Part shown: piece by piece, positions 6,016 to 7,710 of the stretch
Numbering within the stretch: position 1 is the stretch's first letter
How the letters are laid out: every line of letters begins with the position of its first letter
Assembly (NCBI GenBank): GCA_945949655.1
Contig: CAMFFG010000047.1
Span: 1 to 7,710, forward strand
Length of the DNA: 7,710 nucleotides
DNA from: an uncultured Peptococcaceae bacterium
GTDB lineage: Bacteria; Bacillota; Peptococcia; Peptococcales; Peptococcaceae
Direction: 5' to 3'
Translations under genes and position numbers: made by a program
The notes under the pieces: model-generated
What the model was told of the DNA's origin: nothing
Database searches by the model: none
Seen by the model: only the letters and a program-made list of their open reading frames with translations

Positions 6016-7644
6016 TCAGACATATACGAGAGGCAGTGTCTGTTCCTTCGTAAAATGAATAACACCTTTCATTTCACCGTTCCAGCTCTGATAGTAACTG
6101 ATAAAGGTGTCCAATGGCAATGTGTTGGTCTGCTGCTGTTTCAGATATTTCTTTTCTTTTTTGGACCAGATATCCTTTTTATAGTTGTCTGTATAGTATA
6201 CGGTTCCATTTACAATAGCATGAATAAACATAACATGGCCTGGCATATCCACTACAATGTTGTATACTGGCTGGCCATCATACTTTGCTACTAAGCTTTT
6301 TAATGCATTAGCGCCCTGATAGGTGGTTATGGTGTATCCTGTCTTTGTTTTTGTTCCATTTTTTGCACTCAGATATTTATACCAGGAACCGCCTGCCCAT
6401 TTGATATGGGCATTGTTTGTTCCGCCGGAAAATTCTTTTGTGCCGATGATCCCTAGGGCCTCCAGCTGATATGCTGTCAGATAAGTGCAGGCATTTCCGG
6501 GGAAAGAGGTATAACTGCTGCCATTTCTAGCCTTCAGAATGTCCAGTGCTTTCCAGTAAGTTGTCATAACATCTGTTGTACCTGCTGATACTGTTGTCTT
6601 TTCCGAAGATACTTCTGTCGCATAATCAGATACGATCCATCCGCCCTGCGCTGTCTGATACCAGGTGTTGCCGAAGCAGTTCTTTGTCTGGTATACAATT
6701 TTCATCTGATCGTTTGTGTTATAGCGGCTAATAATTGTTGCTGCGCCATAAGGACGATCATGTACAGCAGCATTATCTTTTGTACATTTCATTGCAATGT
6801 AAACCGGCTGTAAATCCAGCGGATATTCCTTATTACATTTTTTGCAGTAACCTTTGTCATTGTATTCATGACTGCACGAGGTAATAACTGTGCTTGCAGC
6901 TTCTGACGATACCGTACCACCTGTCCGGAAGCTTACCACTGCGCCTTTTGCTTCTTTACCGTCCTGAATGGCATAGCACTGGTAATAATAAGTGGTGCCC
7001 GACTCTAATGTAATATTTGCCTCGTCGTTCAGATCATACCACATGTCAAATGGATTTTTATTATGGCTGATCGTGTCGCTGGCCACTTTTTTCATACTGC
7101 TGCTGGAAGTGCCAAAATAGATCCCCACAGAGGATGGTCTTGTCCCGCTGTAGGATACCTTCCCATATACCACTGCATTGGTAGCTGTAATGTTTTTCGC
7201 TTCTGTCGTTGTTACGGTAATACTGGACTGGGTCCCTTTTGTGGTGAAGCTTACCACTGCACCTTTGGTTTCCTTGCCGTCCTGAATGGCATAGCACTGA
7301 TAATAATAAGTGGTGCCTGCTTTTAATGTGATATTTGCTTCAGCATTCAGATCATACCACATATCAAATGGATTCTTATTGTGGCTGATCTTATCGCTGG
7401 CCACCTTTTGCATACTGCTGCTGGAAGTGCCAAAATAAATCCCAACAGAAGATGGTCTTGTTCCGCTGTAGGATACCTTCCCATATACCACTGCATTTGT
7501 TTCCGTGATGCTTTTTGCTTCTGTCGTTGTTACTGTGATCGTTGCGGCCTCTGCTTCTGTCGCCAGAATCGGAAGTGGCAGAATCGTCAGCAGAAAAGCA
7601 AAAACGATCGTCAGTGCACATACTTTCTGAAATCTTTTACTCAT
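6016..7644 (-). CDS. Modular secreted protein: two FN3-like repeats, SH3-like, C39-like peptidase end
   Basis: This 542-residue exported protein has a signal peptide with cleavage after AEA near residue 33. Two near-identical fibronectin-III-like modules follow (36-141 and 142-242), about 90% identical over 103 aligned residues by hand count. Next is a knuckle with C257-x-H259 and C267-x2-C270, likely to bind a metal. Residues about 280-343 look like a bacterial SH3 domain (AAVHDRPYG...TWYQT..GGWIVSDYAT). The C-terminal part (about 360-542) resembles C39-like cysteine peptidases, with candidate catalytic residues C386 (NACTYLTAYQL), H470 (PGHVMFIHAI) and D486 (YYTDN). This peptidase call is tentative and no substrate is evident. 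AGAGGAGAG (7652-7660) precedes the ATG by seven bases. The coding sequence looks more A/T-rich by eye than the redox operon. A surface or secreted role in wall binding or protein processing is inferred. Confidence 0.78.
   Translation of the reverse strand: MSKRFQKVCALTIVFAFLLTILPLPILATEAEAATITVTTTEAKSITETNAVVYGKVSYSGTRPSSVGIYFGTSSSSMQKVASDKISHNKNPFDMWYDLNAEANITLKAGTTYYYQCYAIQDGKETKGAVVSFTTKGTQSSITVTTTEAKNITATNAVVYGKVSYSGTRPSSVGIYFGTSSSSMKKVASDTISHNKNPFDMWYDLNDEANITLESGTTYYYQCYAIQDGKEAKGAVVSFRTGGTVSSEAASTVITSCSHEYNDKGYCKKCNKEYPLDLQPVYIAMKCTKDNAAVHDRPYGAATIISRYNTNDQMKIVYQTKNCFGNTWYQTAQGGWIVSDYATEVSSEKTTVSAGTTDVMTTYWKALDILKARNGSSYTSFPGNACTYLTAYQLEALGIIGTKEFSGGTNNAHIKWAGGSWYKYLSAKNGTKTKTGYTITTYQGANALKSLVAKYDGQPVYNIVVDMPGHVMFIHAIVNGTVYYTDNYKKDIWSKKEKKYLKQQQTNTLPLDTFISYYQSWNGEMKGVIHFTKEQTLPLVYV
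6919..7539 (-). repeat. Tandem 318-bp coding repeats (FN3-like modules)
   Basis: Minus-strand positions 7539-7222 and 7221-6919 encode two copies of the same module with an exact period of 106 codons. Only about 10 of 103 aligned residues differ, and long identical nucleotide stretches remain. This points to recent in-frame duplication or gene conversion. Copy number may vary between strains. Confidence 0.85.
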
Positions 7645-7671
7645 AAATGCGCTCTCCTCTTTTCTCTTTTT

Positions 7672-7689
7672 TCAGACGAATTTGTCTGA
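7672..7689. promoter_or_regulatory. Inverted repeat in the leader of the modular surface gene
   Basis: TCAGAC (7672-7677) and GTCTGA (7684-7689) are perfect inverted copies around GAATTT, giving an 18-bp near-palindrome. It lies between the candidate -10 element at 7704-7709 and the ribosome site at 7652-7660 of the minus-strand gene. It could be an operator overlapping the start of transcription or an RNA hairpin near the mRNA 5' end. The minus-strand sequence after it is A-rich, which argues against a terminator in that direction. Confidence 0.4.
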
Positions 7690-7703
7690 TTCCCCTATTT
7701 TTT

Positions 7704-7709
7704 ATTATA
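7704..7709 (-). promoter_or_regulatory. Candidate -10 element of the modular surface protein gene
   Basis: On the minus strand, 7709-7704 read TATAAT, a perfect sigma-A -10 hexamer. It would start a transcript near 7697, about 53 nt before the ATG at 7644. The -35 region lies beyond the window edge and cannot be checked. Confidence 0.5.
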
Positions 7710-7710
7710 T

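Noticed and set aside
6055..6294. Plus-strand hydrophobic frame of 79 codons that looks like a small membrane protein
   Set aside because: It is antisense to the C-terminal domain of the 542-residue protein, and the hydrophobicity comes from the T-rich complement of lysine-rich coding sequence.

Overview
The window looks like a chromosomal segment of an anaerobic member of the Bacillota, possibly a Negativicutes or Clostridia gut-type species. This is inferred from strong AGGAGG-type ribosome binding sites, an iron-sulfur-rich hydrogenase-like sensor cluster, secreted LysM/SleB-type and copper-amine-oxidase-N-domain (stalk) proteins, and a perfect Firmicutes-type parS sequence. No marker gene settles the genus.

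Positions 1-318 hold no credible gene but three palindromic structures. A pair of small hairpins lies at the left edge and may be the end of an upstream gene or IS200/IS605-like element. A perfect 40-bp palindrome at 73-112 has the 16-bp consensus parS at its core. A 99-bp imperfect palindrome at 211-309 begins 10 bp beyond the stop codon of the first gene. That gene (319-1113, minus) encodes a secreted protein with two LysM modules and a SleB-like cell-wall hydrolase domain.

A divergent promoter region (about 1114-1267) then launches a plus-strand operon of four tightly packed genes. They encode a small [2Fe-2S] thioredoxin-like ferredoxin, a hydrogenase-like H-cluster/iron-sulfur/PAS protein, a SpoIIE/PP2C-type phosphatase with an unassigned C-terminal domain, and a PPK2 polyphosphate kinase. 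The first three genes look like a redox- or H2-sensing module: ferredoxin input, a sensor resembling the sensory [FeFe] hydrogenases, and a phosphatase output. The PPK2 gene lies 23 bp downstream and may tie the signal to nucleotide/polyphosphate balance. A strong bidirectional terminator at 5294-5340 closes the operon.

The right third carries two minus-strand genes for exported proteins. One is a small protein with a copper-amine-oxidase N-terminal (stalk) domain. The other is a 542-residue modular protein with two nearly identical fibronectin-III-like repeats, a CxH...CxxC metal-binding knuckle, an SH3-like region and a C-terminal domain resembling a C39-like cysteine peptidase. A promoter -10 element and an inverted repeat lie upstream of the latter at the right edge.
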